DNA of 64,000 bases. It comes from Sphingomonas sp. LY54. GTDB taxonomy: Bacteria; Pseudomonadota; Alphaproteobacteria; Sphingomonadales; Sphingomonadaceae. The notes beneath the pieces are model-generated. The model searched no databases. It saw only the letters and a list, made by a program, of their open reading frames with translations, and was not told where the DNA came from. The stretch spans positions 558,001 to 622,000 of the forward strand of contig NZ_CP141588.1 in the NCBI RefSeq assembly GCF_035594035.1, in the 5' to 3' direction. Shown one piece after another: positions 28,835 through 40,994 of the stretch; position 1 is the first letter of the stretch; the number at the start of each line of letters is the position of its first letter. The position numbers were made by a program, and so were the translations under genes.

Positions 28835-31800
28835 GGCATGGACTCGCTTTCTTCAGGCTGAACGGTTGTTGTCTTGGGCGCTTCCCGCAGCACGTCGGGC
28901 AGCACGCTTTCGATGAGGAGGCTCGGATCCTCCAGCGAACGGGCGGTGGCGAGCAGGGCCCGGAAGGGACCCCGCACCGAGATGTTGAACTCGAACGGGA
29001 TCTTGGCGAGCTGGCCGAGGGCCCGGCCCGCGATCATGCCGCTGATCCCGCCGGCGGAAGCGGGCGCCGCCTGGACATCGCGGGCGACGCCGTCGAGCTG
29101 GATCTCGGTCAGGAATTCGCCGTCGAGCGAGCCGTTGAGGTCGATCGAGAGGCGACTGTAGCGCAGCGACTTCAGCGCGTCGAAGGCGAGCTTGCCATAG
29201 GTGCCCAGATCCTTGTCGGTGAGCTCGCCGATATAGGAGAGCGTGCCGCCGCCCGGCCGCGCCTCGAGATGGCCGTCGACGATGCGGCCGCCGCGATCGT
29301 CGAACACCATCGGGATGACGCCGTCGAACGTGCCGGTGGCGGCGATATTGTTGAACTCGAACACCTGCACGAAGCGGGCGGCGTCCATGCCGACGAGGCG
29401 GAAGGTCAGCAGCTTCGGGCTCGGCTTGGAGAAATCGAGGATCGTCTCCTCGAGCAGAAGCTCGCCGCCGGCATAGGGCCAGCGGCCCGATTCGACGCGC
29501 ACCCGCTGATCGGGGAGCAATTGGTAGCGGATCAGACCGTCGAACACGTCGATGCCGGTGCGGATGAGGTCGATATTCGCAACCTGGCCGGGTGCGGTCT
29601 GCAGGCCGAGCAGATCGGTGAAGCGGATGGTCGTCGACAAGCCTTCGACCGGACCGAAATTGGCAGCGAAATTCATCTTCTCGGTCGAGAAGGTGCCGGT
29701 GCTGGTCGTGCCCTGCGGGCTCCAGGCGATCTCGCCCTGCCCCCTCACGCTGCCGCGCACGAGGGCGACGACGCCGGTGGTGAGTCTGGTCAGCGCCTCG
29801 GGCTGGAAGCTCTCGCCAAAGGTGATGCCGGGCACGTCGAGCACGGCCCGGCCGGTGCCGGTGCCGAGATTATGGGCGATCGTGACGTCGGTGACGTGGG
29901 TGCCAGTCTCCGGATCACGCAAGGCGCCGCCGGCCTCGATCCTGTTGTCGCGCAGGGTCAGGCGGAAATTGTCGGAATCGAGCGGATAGAAGCGTGCCGG
30001 ATCGGCCTGGTCGGCGACCCGAAGCCGCCCGTCGAGCGCGAGCGCGCCGTCGACGAGGCTCCAGCGACCGTTCGCCTGGCTGATCAGGAGCGGCACATTG
30101 GCGATCTGGCCGTCGCCGCCGGTGAAGGCGCCGGTGACCCCGCGGCGATCGACGCGGCCGGACAGGCTGGCGAGATCGAGCCGGTTGACATAGCCCGCGC
30201 CGCCGAGCCGGATCGCGACGTTCGAACTGGTGAAGCTCGGCCCGTCGAGGGCGAAGCGGAAACGGTCGGCGGCCAGCCGCATGGGCGTTCCGCCCAAAGT
30301 TCCGGCGAGGCGCGGCGCGCGCAGCTCCGCCCCGCCCTGCACCGCGCCGCCATTCGACCAGACCAAGGCGCGCCCAATCGGGCAGAGCGGCAGCCGCGTG
30401 GCTCCGAACCGGAAGCCGGAGGCCTCGAGCGAGCGGAAGCTGACATTGGTGCAGCTTTCCCCGAACGCGAAGCCGCCCCCGCCGACGCGGCCGCGGATCG
30501 GCACGACCAGCCCGGTCACGCGGCCGTCCCCGAGCGGGCCATCGATCAATGCGGCGGTTTCAATGCTTGTGCCGCGGCCCTCGGCCCGAAAGCGGACCGG
30601 CGCGAGCTGGAAGCGGGCGCCGCCGGCGCTCAGCGGCGCGATCCGCGCCTCGCCGCTGATCGGTCCGCCGCCGCGCGGCTGGCTGAGGCTGAGCCGCGTC
30701 GCAGGGAAACCGCCGCCGGACAGAGCGAACTCGCCATCGGTCCGAACCACGCCCAGCGGCCAATAATAAGTGACGCCCTGCCCCCCGGCGAGGCCGAGGC
30801 GGGCGCCGCTGCGGCTGGTCGCGTCGAGTCGGCTGGCTCGCACCGCGCCGCCCTCCGGCCCGTTGACCAAAGCGAAGGCGCCGTCGACATCCAGCGCGCG
30901 GCCCGCGCGTGCGGCCGCCGCGGCCAGCGCCTCGCCGATCGGCGCGAGCGGAGTACCGCCGGCGCCGGACAAAGCCTGCACCGCCGGCCGCAACGCGGCC
31001 TCCGGAACGACGATCCCGCGCGCGCCGCCATCGGCGAGCAGCGAGAGCCGGTTGCCGTCGGGCGAGAAAGCATATTGCCCGTCGATCGCCGGACGCGCCG
31101 CGCGGAAGCCGGCGATCCGGCCTTCGGCAGCGGCGAGCTCGACGCGGCCGCGCGTCAGCGCACGGGTGCCGGAAAAGCCGACCTTGCCGCGCACGCCGGC
31201 CAGCCGGTCGGCGCCGACCCGCGCCTCGCGCGCCTCGACCGTGACTCCGCCCAGCCAGCTGTCGAGCGTTTCCGGAACGGTGAGGTCGAGCCCGAACCGC
31301 GGCAGCACGACGTCGGCATCGAGCTCCGGGCACAGAATCCGGGCGGCGCCGGCGGGACCGTCCAGGGTGGGCCGGCGCGCCGTGACCGCGAGATTGGCGA
31401 AGCCGTAGGCGCGGTCGACGGCGCAGCCCGCCAGCAGCAGCCGCGGTGCCGCCATGCCGATCTCGCCCCGGAAGCCGTTGGCGAGATTGCCGCGCCCTTC
31501 GACGGCGAGGCCGATGCGCCCGGCCGGCGTATCGAGCGAGATTGCGGCGTCGGCCAGGTCGACCGCCTGGTCGGGCAGGCGGAACGGCGCGCCGGTGGGC
31601 GGCGGCAGCAGCTTGTCGATCTGGCCGAGCGAGAGCTTGCCGTCGACGATGCGGCCGAAGATGCGCACGCCGCGGGCCGTGATCAGCTCCACCTTGGGCG
31701 CGCGGAAACCGAGCGAGATCTGCACCTCGACCCAGCGCGCCACCGCGTCCGGGCGGCGCGGATCGCCGATCACGAGATTTTCCAGCCGCTGCGTGCCGAA

Positions 31801-31995
31801 GCCGACGCGCTTCACCTCGTAGCTCGCCTGCACGCCGCGGCGTTCGAGCTCGCGGTCGATGAAGTCGGCGGCGATCGTGCGGCGCTGCGTCCACAGGATG
31901 ACGATGACGAAGAGAACCACCAAGGCCAGGCCGACGGCGACGAGGCGCCAGCCTTGCCGTCGCCGGCGCGTCACGGGCGGGTCTTCATCCTCCAT
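28831..31995 (-). CDS. ydbH: YdbH, AsmA-like intermembrane phospholipid transport protein
   Basis: 1054 residues. One N-terminal membrane anchor (about 18-38, VAVGLALVVLFVIVILW) is followed by a very long beta-rich periplasmic part, as in the AsmA-like group (TamB, YhdP, YdbH). The C-terminal domain includes GVVALVRGSVRGQGEIAW, FTDLLGLQTAPGQVANIDLI and GGGTLSYIGELTDKDLGTYGKLAFDALKSLRYSRLSIDLNGSLDGEFLTEIQLDG (read in parts), the region that defines the YdbH domain. Such proteins form hydrophobic-grooved bridges that move phospholipid between membranes. Head of the operon ydbH-ynbE-ydbL; divergent from radC. Confidence 0.92.
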   Translation of the reverse strand: MEDEDPPVTRRRRQGWRLVAVGLALVVLFVIVILWTQRRTIAADFIDRELERRGVQASYEVKRVGFGTQRLENLVIGDPRRPDAVARWVEVQISLGFRAPKVELITARGVRIFGRIVDGKLSLGQIDKLLPPPTGAPFRLPDQAVDLADAAISLDTPAGRIGLAVEGRGNLANGFRGEIGMAAPRLLLAGCAVDRAYGFANLAVTARRPTLDGPAGAARILCPELDADVVLPRFGLDLTVPETLDSWLGGVTVEAREARVGADRLAGVRGKVGFSGTRALTRGRVELAAAEGRIAGFRAARPAIDGQYAFSPDGNRLSLLADGGARGIVVPEAALRPAVQALSGAGGTPLAPIGEALAAAAARAGRALDVDGAFALVNGPEGGAVRASRLDATSRSGARLGLAGGQGVTYYWPLGVVRTDGEFALSGGGFPATRLSLSQPRGGGPISGEARIAPLSAGGARFQLAPVRFRAEGRGTSIETAALIDGPLGDGRVTGLVVPIRGRVGGGGFAFGESCTNVSFRSLEASGFRFGATRLPLCPIGRALVWSNGGAVQGGAELRAPRLAGTLGGTPMRLAADRFRFALDGPSFTSSNVAIRLGGAGYVNRLDLASLSGRVDRRGVTGAFTGGDGQIANVPLLISQANGRWSLVDGALALDGRLRVADQADPARFYPLDSDNFRLTLRDNRIEAGGALRDPETGTHVTDVTIAHNLGTGTGRAVLDVPGITFGESFQPEALTRLTTGVVALVRGSVRGQGEIAWSPQGTTSTGTFSTEKMNFAANFGPVEGLSTTIRFTDLLGLQTAPGQVANIDLIRTGIDVFDGLIRYQLLPDQRVRVESGRWPYAGGELLLEETILDFSKPSPKLLTFRLVGMDAARFVQVFEFNNIAATGTFDGVIPMVFDDRGGRIVDGHLEARPGGGTLSYIGELTDKDLGTYGKLAFDALKSLRYSRLSIDLNGSLDGEFLTEIQLDGVARDVQAAPASAGGISGMIAGRALGQLAKIPFEFNISVRGPFRALLATARSLEDPSLLIESVLPDVLREAPKTTTVQPEESESMP

Positions 31996-32171
31996 CGCGC
32001 AGGCTCAGCGGCGGACGAAAAGCGTTACAGGCAGTGTAAACAGGCGCATCGCCCCTCAACCTCCGTCAGTCGGGTTACGTTCCGCCCCCGTCACCTTCTT
32101 TCGGCCGTGGACGCCGCCGTCAATCCGCCGGCGCATTTGCCTCAAGCCAGCATCAAGCTTAATCCAAGCTG

Positions 32172-32855
32172 ATGGCGGACCTTTCGACGGACGGAAGCGG
32201 CCACCGCGCTCGGCTTCGGCAACGCCTGTTCGAGGGCGGACCCGACGCCTTGCTCGACCATGAACTGGTCGAATATCTGCTCGCTTTGGCCCTGCCCCGC
32301 CGCGACACCAAGCCGCTCGCCAAGAAACTGCTCGCGGAGTTCGGCGGCTTCGGCGCGCTGCTCAGCGCCGACGCCGAGGCGATCGCGCGCGTCGGCGACA
32401 TTTCGGAAGGCGCGGCGGCGGCGCTCAAGATCGCGCAGGCCGCAGCCTTGCGCCTGCTCCAGTCGGAAGTGCGCGCGCGGCCGATCCTGGGGTCTTGGCA
32501 GGCTTTGCTCGACTATCTCCATGCCGACATGGCGCACAATCCGGTCGAGCGGGTCCGCGTCCTTTTCCTCAACGCCAAGAATATGCTGATTCGCGACGAG
32601 GCGATGTCCGAAGGGTCGGTCGACGAGGCCGCCGTCTATGTCCGCGAAGTGATGCGGCGCGCGCTCGATTACCACGCCACTGCCCTGATCCTGGTCCACA
32701 ACCACCCGAGCGGCGATCCGAGCCCGAGCCAGCAGGACATCCGCCTGACGCGCGACATCGTCGAGGCCGGGCGGCACCTCCGGATCGCGGTCCACGACCA
32801 TGTCATCATCGGATCGAGCGGCCACAGCAGCCTGCGCGCGATGGGGCTGATCTAG
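32172..32855 (+). CDS. radC: RadC family JAB-domain protein
   Basis: N-terminal helix-hairpin-helix-like part (LLAEFGGFGALLSADAEAIARVGDISEGAAAAL) followed by the JAB/MPN metallo-isopeptidase-like fold with the metal motif HNHPSGDPSPSQQD and an upstream Glu (MSEGSVDEAAVYVREV). The name comes from an old repair phenotype; the true substrate is unknown. 227 aa, standard length. Divergent from ydbH with 176 bases between; a 20-bp palindrome follows. Confidence 0.92.
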   Translation: MADLSTDGSGHRARLRQRLFEGGPDALLDHELVEYLLALALPRRDTKPLAKKLLAEFGGFGALLSADAEAIARVGDISEGAAAALKIAQAAALRLLQSEVRARPILGSWQALLDYLHADMAHNPVERVRVLFLNAKNMLIRDEAMSEGSVDEAAVYVREVMRRALDYHATALILVHNHPSGDPSPSQQDIRLTRDIVEAGRHLRIAVHDHVIIGSSGHSSLRAMGLI

Positions 32856-32873
32856 GAACTCGGGCCGGAAGAA

Positions 32874-32893
32874 GGGGCGGCCGCGGCCGCCCC
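32874..32893. terminator. Bidirectional GC-rich palindrome
   Basis: GGGGCGGCCGCGGCCGCCCC, a perfect 20-base palindrome between the convergent radC and EF-hand genes, followed on the minus strand by TTCTTCC. Likely shared terminator; no long U-run. Confidence 0.5.
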
Positions 32894-32900
32894 GTCAGGT

Positions 32901-33488
32901 TTATTGCGGCGAGTAAGCCATCAGCTCTTCGCGGCTCACCATCCAGTCGCCGTTGGTGTCGGCCCTCGCCAGCGCGCCGGCCGTCATGTTGAGCACGTTG
33001 ATCGCCGGCAGGTTGGACTGGCGGCCGGTGCGGGTCGCGTCGACCCTGGCGTTCATCGCGCCCTGGCCGTTGGCCTCCATCATCCACTTGCCGAACTCGA
33101 GCGGGGTCAGGCTGCCATTGCCGTCGCTGTCGTAGCTGCCCCACTGGCGCTGGATATCGGCCGGGCCGCCCATGCCGGTCGATGCCGCCGAACCAGTCGA
33201 GGCGCCCGTCGCCGTGCCGGTCGTGCGCATCGTGTCGGTCGCGATGCCGCCGGCGCTGGTGTCGGGCTTGGGAGCGTCAACTGTGCCGGTCTGCGTCGTC
33301 GGCTGCTGGACGGTGCCGGTGGCGGTGCTGGTGGTCGTCTGGCCGCTGGGTTGGTGCTGGTCGTGGCCTGCCGAACCCGTGGCGACGCTGCCGGGCCGCG
33401 GCTGTGACAGGTCGTCGTTGGTCGAGCTCTGCGCGCTGGCGGCGCCGGCCAGCGCCAATGCGCTCACCATCAGAATAGGCTTGATCAC
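32901..33488 (-). CDS. Exported EF-hand calcium-binding protein (195 aa)
   Basis: Signal peptide of about 19 residues (ILMVSALALAGAASA). The N-terminal 90 residues are a Ser/Thr/Gly/Gln-rich low-complexity linker (TTTSTATGTVQQPTTQTGTV). Two EF-hand loops follow: DSDGNGSLTPLEF at about residue 118 and DTNGDWMVSREEL near the C-terminus, both with good Asp/Asn/Glu ligand spacing. Between them is VDATRTGRQSNLPAINVL, a helix-like linker. Probably a periplasmic calcium-binding protein of unknown partner. It points toward radC. Confidence 0.85.
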   Translation of the reverse strand: MIKPILMVSALALAGAASAQSSTNDDLSQPRPGSVATGSAGHDQHQPSGQTTTSTATGTVQQPTTQTGTVDAPKPDTSAGGIATDTMRTTGTATGASTGSAASTGMGGPADIQRQWGSYDSDGNGSLTPLEFGKWMMEANGQGAMNARVDATRTGRQSNLPAINVLNMTAGALARADTNGDWMVSREELMAYSPQ

Positions 33489-33660
33489 TGGTCCTTCTCC
33501 ATCATCTTGATGTCGCTTGGAAAGTTCTCGCCTGTACGACGGCGCGTAAGCATGGTTAACAAACCCGCAAGGCCGTCGCGGCGTTCCGCGATTTCGACTG
33601 ATTGCCGCTGGAGCGCGACTTTGCTAACCGCCGCGCAACACTCCAGCAGATAGGCATTCC

Positions 33661-34974
<1,314 letters not shown>

Positions 34975-34980
34975 AGGAAA

Positions 34981-35010
34981 AGGCCCTCTCAGCAAGTGCG
35001 GAGAGGGCCT
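34981..35010 (-). terminator. Terminator between purB and dnaJ
   Basis: AGGCCCTCTC, a 10-base loop, GAGAGGGCCT. On the minus strand it is followed by TTTTCCTTT, making it an intrinsic terminator for dnaJ; on the plus strand (purB) the tail is CATTCGTT, weaker. Confidence 0.8.
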
Positions 35011-35040
35011 CATTCGTTCAAGGGGACCGGCCGCCGAAAG

Positions 35041-36174
35041 TCAGTCCGTCAGTTCTTCCCAGAAGCCCTTCAGCTTCCTGAAGAAGTTCGAGCTCGCCGG
35101 GCATTCGTCGCCGGTTTCGGTCGAGCGGAACTCCTCCAGCAATTCGCGTTGTTTGGCGCTGAGCTTGGTCGGAGTCTCGACCTCGACCTGAATCACCATG
35201 TCGCCATGGCCGCGGCCGTTCAGCACCGGCATGCCGGCGCCGCGCTGGCGGATTTGCTTGCCCGACTGGATCCCGGCCGGAATGCGGATCTCGTGCCTGC
35301 TGCGGTCGAGCCCTGGAACCTCGATCACCCCGCCCAAAGCTGCGGTCGTGAAGCTGACCGGGCAGCGCGCGAACAGGGTCGAGCCCTCGCGCTGGAACAG
35401 GGAATGGCGGGCGATGTGGATGAAGATGTAGAGATCGCCCGACGGTCCGCCGCGCGCGCCGGCCTCGCCCTCGCCGGTGAGGCGGATGCGCGTGCCTTCG
35501 TCGACCCCTGCCGGGATCCGGACCTCGAGCGACTTCTGCTTCTCGATGCGCCCGTCGCCGCGGCAGCGATCGCAGGGATCGGCGATCACCTCGCCCACGC
35601 CGCGGCAACTCGGGCAGGTGCGCTCGACGACGAAGAAGCCCTGGCTGGCGCGGACCTGGCCGCGGCCCTCGCACATGGTGCAGCGCCGCGCCGCCGTACC
35701 CGGCTTGGCGCCAGACCCGCCGCACGGTTCGCAGGCGACCGTCCCGTCGATGCGAAGCTCGACCTGCTTGCCTTCGAACGCGTCCTCGAGCGTGATCTCG
35801 AGGTCGTAGCGCAGGTCCGAGCCGCGCAGGACATTGCTCTGCCGGCCGCCCTGGGCGCCGTTCATGAACTCGCCGAAGATATTCTCGAAAATGTCGGAGA
35901 AGGAGCCGAAATCCTGCGCCCCGCCGCCATTGCCGAAGCCGCCATTCTGGAAGGCGGCATGGCCGAACCGGTCATAGGCGGCGCGCTTCTGCGGGTCCTT
36001 CAGGCAGTCATAGGCCTGGCTGATCGCCTTGAACCGCTCCTCGGACGTCTTGCAGCCGGGATTGCGGTCCGGATGGCATTCCATGGCGAGCTTGCGATAG
36101 GACGATTTGATCGTCCGCTCGTCGGCCGTCCGGTCGACCTGCAGCAGCTCGTAATAATCGGTATTCAACATCAC
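35041..36174 (-). CDS. dnaJ: Chaperone DnaJ
   Basis: Hsp40 co-chaperone. J domain (residues about 5-70) with the HPD tripeptide in MECHPDRNPG, a Gly/Phe-rich stretch (FQNGGFGNGGGAQDFGSF), and four zinc repeats CEPCGGSG, CTMCEGRG, CPSCRGVG, CDRCRGDG. The C-terminal domain includes VRIPAGVDEGTRIRL and RHSLFQREG. 377 aa. It follows dnaK by 119 bases on the same strand; it ends at a good terminator. Confidence 0.96.
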   Translation of the reverse strand: MMLNTDYYELLQVDRTADERTIKSSYRKLAMECHPDRNPGCKTSEERFKAISQAYDCLKDPQKRAAYDRFGHAAFQNGGFGNGGGAQDFGSFSDIFENIFGEFMNGAQGGRQSNVLRGSDLRYDLEITLEDAFEGKQVELRIDGTVACEPCGGSGAKPGTAARRCTMCEGRGQVRASQGFFVVERTCPSCRGVGEVIADPCDRCRGDGRIEKQKSLEVRIPAGVDEGTRIRLTGEGEAGARGGPSGDLYIFIHIARHSLFQREGSTLFARCPVSFTTAALGGVIEVPGLDRSRHEIRIPAGIQSGKQIRQRGAGMPVLNGRGHGDMVIQVEVETPTKLSAKQRELLEEFRSTETGDECPASSNFFRKLKGFWEELTD

Positions 36175-36293
36175 AGCCCCCGGGCAACCCGGCCCGCCCG
36201 GACCGCCCCTGCAGCCGCCATCCCGCCTTCACCATCGAAAGACAAGGCGCTAGGCGCTGCGGAGAACGCGGTACGAGCGGGCCGTGCCATGGC

Positions 36294-38210
<1,917 letters not shown>

Positions 38211-38285
38211 AAAACCCTCTTATGCCCCAATAAAGTCGAAGCCCGCGCGCCTTCTGTCGAGGTGCCGCGGGGTGTTACGGATGCG

Positions 38286-38313
38286 ATATAGGAGCGCTTT
38301 CGGTTGCGACAAG
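38286..38313 (-). promoter_or_regulatory. RpoH-like heat-shock promoter of dnaK
   Basis: On the minus strand CTTGTC (38313-38308), 16 bases, CTATAT (38291-38286), about 76 bases before the dnaK ATG. This resembles the alphaproteobacterial RpoH pattern with a CTTG -35 and CYTATNT-type -10. It is predicted from sequence only; a vegetative promoter could overlap. Confidence 0.6.
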
Positions 38314-38339
38314 AAGCGGCTGGGGGCTAAGAGCACGGC

Positions 38340-38807
38340 ATGCAAATCCTGGCCCGTATCGGTACTCTCGCTGCGCCCGCGGCGCTCCTCTTCCTCGCCG
38401 GCTGCGACGGCGCCCCGAAAGCGCCCGAAGTTGCGGTGAAAGAAGCCTGGGTGCGCCTCCCCGCGGTGGCGGGCCGGCCGGGCGCGGCATATTTCACGCT
38501 CGACAGCAACGTCGCGCCGATGAAGCTGGTGAGCGTCACCAGCCCCGACGTCGAGCGTATCGAGCTGCACGACAGCATGAGCGAGGGCGGCATGATGAAG
38601 ATGGCGCCGCTCACCGACACGACCTTCCCCGACGGCGGCGAGATGGAATTCGCGCCCGGCGGCAAGCATGCGATGCTGTTCGGAATCGACCCCAAGATCC
38701 AGCCGGGCGGCAAGATCCGCCTCAATTTCACCTTCGACCCGGCGCCGGCCGTCACCGCCGAGGCCGAGGCGCACGCGGCCGGCGACCCCGGCCACAGCAG
38801 CCATTGA
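38340..38807 (+). CDS. PCu(A)C copper chaperone lipoprotein (155 aa)
   Basis: Lipobox LAGC near residue 22 after MQILARIGTLAAPAALLF. The core contains the copper-binding pattern: HDSMSEGGMMKM followed by about 20 residues and GGKHAMLFG, i.e. H(M)x10Mx21HxM-like ligands. Such proteins deliver Cu(I) to cytochrome oxidase CuA/CuB sites in the periplasm. The C-terminus is a His/Ala/Glu-rich tail (EAEAHAAGDPGHSSH), which may also bind metal. Divergent from dnaK; a HEXXH protein gene follows 22 bases later. Confidence 0.92.
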   Translation: MQILARIGTLAAPAALLFLAGCDGAPKAPEVAVKEAWVRLPAVAGRPGAAYFTLDSNVAPMKLVSVTSPDVERIELHDSMSEGGMMKMAPLTDTTFPDGGEMEFAPGGKHAMLFGIDPKIQPGGKIRLNFTFDPAPAVTAEAEAHAAGDPGHSSH

Positions 38808-38829
38808 GGCGCGGGCGGATGGCGCAGCC

Positions 38830-39291
38830 GTGACCGTCCGTCCGCTCACCACCGGCGAGCGCGCACTCGCTGCATCGGTATTCGGCGCCGCGATCGCCTA
38901 TGACTCGGTGACGATCCAGCGCCGCAAGTGGATCTTCTTTCAGCCGCGCAACACCGCGATGGCGCCGTGCGGCCACATCCACTTTCACCCCAAGAGCGAT
39001 TATTGGAGCGAGGATTACAGCCAGGAGCGGCTCGGCCTCCAGGGACTGTTCCTGCACGAACTGACTCATGTCTGGCAGGCCCAGCAGCGCGGGCGATTTT
39101 ACCTGCCGCTGATGCGCCACCCGCTCTGCCGCTACGATTATGCAGTGCGGCCCGGGCTGCGCTTCGAACGCTACGGGCTGGAGCAGCAAGCCGAGATCGT
39201 CCGCCACACCTTCCTCCTGCGCCGCGGCGCGACCTTCGCCGGCGCGCCGCCGCGCGAGCAGCTCGAGACCATCCTTCCCTTCACGGTCTAA
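38830..39291 (+). CDS. Small HEXXH zinc-metalloprotease-like protein (153 aa)
   Basis: GTG 38830 gives a start VTVRPLTTGERALAASVFG without signal peptide. The active-site helix FLHELTHVWQAQQ carries HEXXH, and a downstream Glu lies in LEQQAEIVRH at the distance expected for a gluzincin third ligand. The segment GHIHFHPKSDYWSEDYSQE precedes it. Such minimal proteins are sometimes labelled vgr-related in alphaproteobacteria, without evidence of secretion-system function. It shares direction with the copper chaperone and may be co-transcribed. The start is uncertain. Substrate unknown. Confidence 0.75.
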   Translation: MTVRPLTTGERALAASVFGAAIAYDSVTIQRRKWIFFQPRNTAMAPCGHIHFHPKSDYWSEDYSQERLGLQGLFLHELTHVWQAQQRGRFYLPLMRHPLCRYDYAVRPGLRFERYGLEQQAEIVRHTFLLRRGATFAGAPPREQLETILPFTV

Positions 39292-39414
39292 CCACCCGCG
39301 CTAACGCTGCGGCAACCTCAATGCAGTATTGATACCGCCTGACTTTCCTCAGCCCGGGTTTCGATATCGGGACGTGAAACCCGGCCATTGCCAGAGGAGG
39401 CACCGTAAGCGGCC

Positions 39415-39741
39415 ATGAAGGATTTGCGCCTGCTCCACCCCTTGCTGCTGGAGCTTTTTCCGGACCGGCTCGACCGCGCCTTCGCGTTCGGCGACGTGCT
39501 GGTGCTGATGGGGCATGACGGCTTCATCGTCGAAGGTGCCGGCTTCCGCATCCGCTACAGCCGCGAGCGCGGCGCGGCCGACGCCGCGACGGTTGCCTGG
39601 GCCGAGAAGGGCCCGACGGCCGAGGTTTCGGAGCGGCTCGACGCCTTCCTTGCCGCGATCGACTATCTCCGGATCGTGCACGAACAGGATGCGCGCGAGG
39701 CGCGCCTGTCGGCCGACAGGAACGCGCGCGTCCGCAAATGA
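39415..39741 (+). CDS. Hypothetical protein (108 aa)
   Basis: Starts MKDLRLLHPLLLELFPDRLDRAFAF. It is compact and alpha/beta in look, with VLVLMGHDGFIVEGAGFRIRYSRERG in the middle and a C-terminal helix RLDAFLAAIDYLRIVHEQDARE. No signal, no Cys, no recognisable family. It is separated by 123 bases from the HEXXH gene and by 0 bases from the convergent serine hydrolase (stop against stop). Confidence 0.65.
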   Translation: MKDLRLLHPLLLELFPDRLDRAFAFGDVLVLMGHDGFIVEGAGFRIRYSRERGAADAATVAWAEKGPTAEVSERLDAFLAAIDYLRIVHEQDAREARLSADRNARVRK

Positions 39742-40953
39742 TCAGCGCGGCCGGCTGAGCCGCGCCGCCAGCCACTCCTCGATCGCGCGATAGGCCGAGC
39801 GGCCGCGCGGCGGATCCTCGCCATTGTTCGCCGACAGATAGGCGATGCCCTCGCCTCGCTCGGGATCGATCCACAGCCCGGAGCGGACGCCGTAAGCGTC
39901 GCCGGCATGGCCGGAGACGGCGCGGCCGTCGGCGAACAGATCGTCCCGACATCCCGCCACGTCGCGCACCGGCAGCTTCTGCACCGCAAGGCCATAGGCG
40001 CAGTAGAAGCCACTCTCGGTCGCGCCATTGGCGCCGTCGTAGCGCCAGTGCGGTGCCAGCAGCGCTTCGATGCTTTCGGGCCTGAGGAAGGCCGCTCCCT
40101 CGTGCCGGCCCCGATTGAGCAGCAGACGGCCGACGGTGGCGAGGTCGCGCGCGGAGATGCGCAGGCCGCCCTGGGGCGAGAAGAGCGCGCCGTTGCTGCC
40201 CAAGCGGTAGGATTGCAGAGCGCAGCTTGCGTCCGCCGCGGGCACCACCGGGCAATCGGGCCGGCGGCCGCCGAGATCGTCGCGCAGCACCGCCCCGTCG
40301 CCAGCGTAGAGCACCACCGCGCGAGCCATCGCCGCATCGCTGCACGTGGTCCAGTTGAAGCAGGCGTCGAGGCCGAGCGGGCCCAGCACCAGCCGCCCCA
40401 TCAGCCGATCGAAACGCTCGCCGGTGACGGCCTCCATCACCGAGGCGACGACCGGGAAATTGAGGTTGGAATAGCGGAAAGAGGTGCCGGGCGCGTGCGC
40501 CGGATCGAACGCCTTCGGGTCCGCCACGGCGGCCTCGACGCTCTTGCCGAGCGGGATCGCGTAATCGACCTCGTCGCGCAGCCCGGAGCGGTGGGACAGC
40601 AGCAGGCGCAAGGTGATCGGCGTCGCGGGAAAGGCCGGGTTGCGCAGCCGCCAGCCGAGATAATCGGAGACGTCGCGATCGAGATCGAGCCGGCCCTCCT
40701 CGACCAGCCGCATCACCCCGAGACCGACGACGAGCTTCGAGATGGACGCGATCCGCACCGGATCGTCGACCGTCAGCGCCCGCCCCCGCGCGCGGTCGGC
40801 GAGGCCGCCGGCACCAACGGCGCGCTCGCCGTTCGTGTCGAACGTCACCCAGGCGTAGCTGACGCCCGGCACGGGAGGCGGCGGCGAAGGCCCGACCTGC
40901 GGCGCGACGCAGCCGGCGAGCGCGAGGCAAAGAAAAAGGGAGAGGCGGATCAC
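39742..40953 (-). CDS. Serine hydrolase lipoprotein, class C beta-lactamase fold (403 aa)
   Basis: Lipobox LAGC at residue 15 after MIRLSLFLCLA. The catalytic Ser-x-x-Lys is SISK (IRIASISKLVVGLGV), the second motif Tyr-x-Asn is YSN (FRYSNLNFPVVASVMEAVTG), and the third motif is a HxG variant (VSGHAGDAYG). These place it with beta-lactamase/DD-peptidase-like serine hydrolases such as EstB or DAPs; true beta-lactamase action is not implied. It contains many Cys in the middle (CFNWTTC, CPVVPAADASC, AYG with C), unusual for this fold. It lies 41 bases after grpE on the same strand. Confidence 0.87.
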   Translation of the reverse strand: MIRLSLFLCLALAGCVAPQVGPSPPPPVPGVSYAWVTFDTNGERAVGAGGLADRARGRALTVDDPVRIASISKLVVGLGVMRLVEEGRLDLDRDVSDYLGWRLRNPAFPATPITLRLLLSHRSGLRDEVDYAIPLGKSVEAAVADPKAFDPAHAPGTSFRYSNLNFPVVASVMEAVTGERFDRLMGRLVLGPLGLDACFNWTTCSDAAMARAVVLYAGDGAVLRDDLGGRRPDCPVVPAADASCALQSYRLGSNGALFSPQGGLRISARDLATVGRLLLNRGRHEGAAFLRPESIEALLAPHWRYDGANGATESGFYCAYGLAVQKLPVRDVAGCRDDLFADGRAVSGHAGDAYGVRSGLWIDPERGEGIAYLSANNGEDPPRGRSAYRAIEEWLAARLSRPR

Positions 40954-40994
40954 CGTCTCTCCCTTAATCGAGTTCGTTACGGTGCGAAACCGAT

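Noticed and set aside
29269..32172. 967-codon frame antisense to ydbH
   Set aside because: No signature or start support; it is the mirror frame of ydbH.
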